From Owenia fusiformis (taxonomy: Eukaryota; Annelida; Polychaeta; Sabellida; Oweniidae): a DNA stretch of 64,000 nucleotides. Below the pieces are notes generated by a model that had not been told where the DNA came from, did not search any database, and saw nothing but the letters and a program-made list of their open reading frames with translations. The stretch lies in the NCBI GenBank assembly GCA_903813345.2, contig CAIIXF020000012.1, forward strand, positions 22,208,184-22,272,183, given 5' to 3'. Positions 61,001 through 64,000 of the stretch are shown piece by piece; the stretch's first letter is position 1; each line of letters starts with the position of its first letter. The translations under genes were made by a program, and so were the position numbers.

Positions 61001-64000
61001 TAGTTTTCCTCCGATTCTGACTTCTTAAGGAGGCTCGAGAGGCCAAAATAGCGGAAATGCAGATTTCGACCTAGATTTCGACCTTTGACCCAGATAAGGA
61101 TTTGACCTAATTTCCCACCAACTACGCCTAGCCCCCTAACAACGTGTATGAGTAGATTTGTCCAAATATCTCTCGTTGGTGAGAACGTGTGTGAGGAGGA
61201 TTTTTGCTTTTTGCACATACGAAAGCAAAAATCATAATAGGATTTGCCCATACGCGTATAGAGGGAAATGGCTCTACGGACGCTCTGAGGGCCTATAATG
61301 GTCGATTAAAGGTCGGGGAATCTAGGGAGGTAGTTGGGGAGAATGCCTGGCTCGTGCTTCGCGGATCCGTCGAGGTCAAAAAATAGTCCTTCAAAAAACA
61401 GGCCTTCCAGACGTCCATATAGGGCTTTCGACGTAGATTCGAGCAGCGTACGTATCGTTCTACATTCCGCAATCGTTAGTTGGACGAAGGGAAACGTTGT
61501 TTTTGAAATGCTCTAGTCATCGTCCGGGCCTATTTTCTTTCAAATGTCTGTTGTTCGCAGAGATACGTATACCAAGTGTATACCAGGTGTCGTCTAGATA
61601 TACGGCAACGGTGGCCCGTACGCGAACTTCAAACGCGTATATCTCGATAACTAATGGTCGGATTGAAATTTGGTTCACTGTTTTTTTAATGCTCGGAAAA
61701 CTGTCTTTCCGACCAGCTAGTTTTCCTCCGATTCTGACTTCTTAAGGAGGCTCGAGAGGCCAAAATAGCGGAAATGCAGATTTCGACCTAGATTTCGACC
61801 TTTGACCCAGATAAGGATTTGACCTAATTTCCCACCAACTACGCCTAGCCCCCTAACAACGTGTATGAGTAGATTTGTCCAAATATCTCTCGTTGGTGAG
61901 AACGTGTGTGAGGAGGATTTTTGCTTTTTGCACATACGAAAGCAAAAATCATAATAGGATTTGCCCATACGCGTATAGAGGGAAATGGCTCTACGGACGC
62001 TCTGAGGGCCTATAATGGTCGATTAAAGGTCGGGGAATCTAGGGAGGTAGTTGGGGAGAATGCCTGGCTCGTGCTTCGCGGATCCGTCGAGGTCAAAAAA
62101 TAGTCCTTCAAAAAACAGGCCTTCCAGACGTCCATATAGGGCTTTCGACGTAGATTCGAGCAGCGTACGTATCGTTCTACATTCCGCAATCGTTAGTTGG
62201 ACGAAGGGAAACGTTGTTTTTGAAATGCTCTAGTCATCGTCCGGGCCTATTTTCTTTCAAATGTCTGTTGTTCGCAGAGATACGTATACCAAGTGTATAC
62301 CAGGTGTCGTCTAGATATACGGCAACGGTGGCCCGTACGCGAACTTCAAACGCGTATATCTCGATAACTAATGGTCGGATTGAAATTTGGTTCACTGTTT
62401 TTTTAATGCTCGGAAAACTGTCTTTCCGACCAGCTAGTTTTCCTCCGATTCTGACTTCTTAAGGAGGCTCGAGAGGCCAAAATAGCGGAAATGCAGATTT
62501 CGACCTAGATTTCGACCTTTGACCCAGATAAGGATTTGACCTAATTTCCCACCAACTACGCCTAGCCCCCTAACAACGTGTATGAGTAGATTTGTCCAAA
62601 TATCTCTCGTTGGTGAGAACGTGTGTGAGGAGGATTTTTGCTTTTTGCACATACGAAAGCAAAAATCATAATAGGATTTGCCCATACGCGTATAGAGGGA
62701 AATGGCTCTACGGACGCTCTGAGGGCCTATAATGGTCGATTAAAGGTCGGGGAATCTAGGGAGGTAGTTGGGGAGAATGCCTGGCTCGTGCTTCGCGGAT
62801 CCGTCGAGGTCAAAAAATAGTCCTTCAAAAAACAGGCCTTCCAGACGTCCATATAGGGCTTTCGACGTAGATTCGAGCAGCGTACGTATCGTTCTACATT
62901 CCGCAATCGTTAGTTGGACGAAGGGAAACGTTGTTTTTGAAATGCTCTAGTCATCGTCCGGGCCTATTTTCTTTCAAATGTCTGTTGTTCGCAGAGATAC
63001 GTATACCAAGTGTATACCAGGTGTCGTCTAGATATACGGCAACGGTGGCCCGTACGCGAACTTCAAACGCGTATATCTCGATAACTAATGGTCGGATTGA
63101 AATTTGGTTCACTGTTTTTTTAATGCTCGGAAAACTGTCTTTCCGACCAGCTAGTTTTCCTCCGATTCTGACTTCTTAAGGAGGCTCGAGAGGCCAAAAT
63201 AGCGGAAATGCAGATTTCGACCTAGATTTCGACCTTTGACCCAGATAAGGATTTGACCTAATTTCCCACCAACTACGCCTAGCCCCCTAACAACGTGTAT
63301 GAGTAGATTTGTCCAAATATCTCTCGTTGGTGAGAACGTGTGTGAGGAGGATTTTTGCTTTTTGCACATACGAAAGCAAAAATCATAATAGGATTTGCCC
63401 ATACGCGTATAGAGGGAAATGGCTCTACGGACGCTCTGAGGGCCTATAATGGTCGATTAAAGGTCGGGGAATCTAGGGAGGTAGTTGGGGAGAATGCCTG
63501 GCTCGTGCTTCGCGGATCCGTCGAGGTCAAAAAATAGTCCTTCAAAAAACAGGCCTTCCAGACGTCCATATAGGGCTTTCGACGTAGATTCGAGCAGCGT
63601 ACGTATCGTTCTACATTCCGCAATCGTTAGTTGGACGAAGGGAAACGTTGTTTTTGAAATGCTCTAGTCATCGTCCGGGCCTATTTTCTTTCAAATGTCT
63701 GTTGTTCGCAGAGATACGTATACCAAGTGTATACCAGGTGTCGTCTAGATATACGGCAACGGTGGCCCGTACGCGAACTTCAAACGCGTATATCTCGATA
63801 ACTAATGGTCGGATTGAAATTTGGTTCACTGTTTTTTTAATGCTCGGAAAACTGTCTTTCCGACCAGCTAGTTTTCCTCCGATTCTGACTTCTTAAGGAG
63901 GCTCGAGAGGCCAAAATAGCGGAAATGCAGATTTCGACCTAGATTTCGACCTTTGACCCAGATAAGGATTTGACCTAATTTCCCACCAACTACGCCTAGC
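49051..64000. repeat. 717-bp satellite array, 20 full copies and one partial
   Basis: Exact 717-bp period from GGATTTGCCCATACGCG at 49051, 49768 and so on to the window end, where a 610-bp partial copy continues beyond 64000. From the translated frames only two differences are evident between copies: C to T at 54270 and C to T at 59574. Each unit ends with a 12-bp stem hairpin (GATTTTTGCTTT, 11-nt loop, AAAGCAAAAATC; first at 49727-49761). The unit is rich in CpG. The three small frames per unit (60, 82 and 83 codons) lack start context, domains or homology and are repeat artefacts. Confidence 0.95.

Noticed and set aside
49145-64000. Periodic 60-, 82- and 83-codon reading frames in every 717-bp unit
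   Set aside because: They are fixed by the near-identical repeat. No domain, signal or codon bias is visible, both strands are open equally, and identity between copies means conservation says nothing about coding.

Overview
This is a repeat-rich nuclear segment from an animal, probably a marine invertebrate. A mollusc or other lophotrochozoan is my guess; the sequence does not place it firmly. Support for an animal comes from GT-AG introns, an ERCC6L/PICH-type SNF2 helicase gene, secreted VWC/TSP1/trypsin proteases, APE-type LINE fragments and many DNA-transposon derivatives. The base composition is AT-rich except for the last 15 kb.

Layout. (1) 1-2450: a decayed LINE scrap and a degenerate ~143-bp tandem repeat. 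(2) 2650-23068: a satellite with a ~557-bp higher-order unit made of three diverged ~185-bp monomers. Insertions break it up: a 5'-truncated LINE tail with a 13-bp target duplication (4477-5337), a LINE 5' end with a 2A-like motif (6297-7649), a 627-bp TIR element (15602-16229), and a 6.2-kb element (16638-22805) with CAC...GTG ends and a 5-bp target duplication that itself holds a 4-kb fold-back. (3) 23267-41754, minus strand: thirteen exons, phase-consistent and open for 916 codons, coding the C-terminal part of an ERCC6L/PICH-like SNF2 translocase. The upstream exons lie beyond the window or are lost in repeats. (4) 29873-38508, plus strand: three paralogous two-exon secreted trypsin-like proteases, all inside the ~11.5-kb intron of that helicase gene. 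(5) 42231-43170: a 70-bp minisatellite carrying what looks like the end and splice donor of the next helicase exon. (6) 43172-~48700: three Helitron-like modules with hairpin plus CTAGT ends on the minus strand. (7) 48743-49043: six copies of a perfect hairpin unit. (8) 49051-64000: about 20.9 copies of a nearly invariant 717-bp, CpG-rich satellite.

Two functional gene systems are present. The helicase gene encodes helicase motifs V and VI, the PICH-type segment after the helicase core, a long acidic tail (one exon duplicated in tandem) and a C-terminal TPR-like unit. In vertebrates PICH acts on ultrafine anaphase bridges, which often come from centromeric satellite. The three proteases share one architecture (signal peptide, Cys-rich region, VWC, TSP1, trypsin domain, TSP1), a full catalytic triad and trypsin-type Asp189, but all lack a basic residue at the usual activation cleavage point. 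Their sequences look like a gene-conversion mosaic.

The most unusual items are: exon-derived tandem repeats beside and within the helicase gene (motif V copies; the 70-bp splice-donor array); the apparent kinship between the Helitron-like modules, the hairpin ladder and the 717-bp satellite; and two elements with CAC-type ends and 5-bp target duplications.
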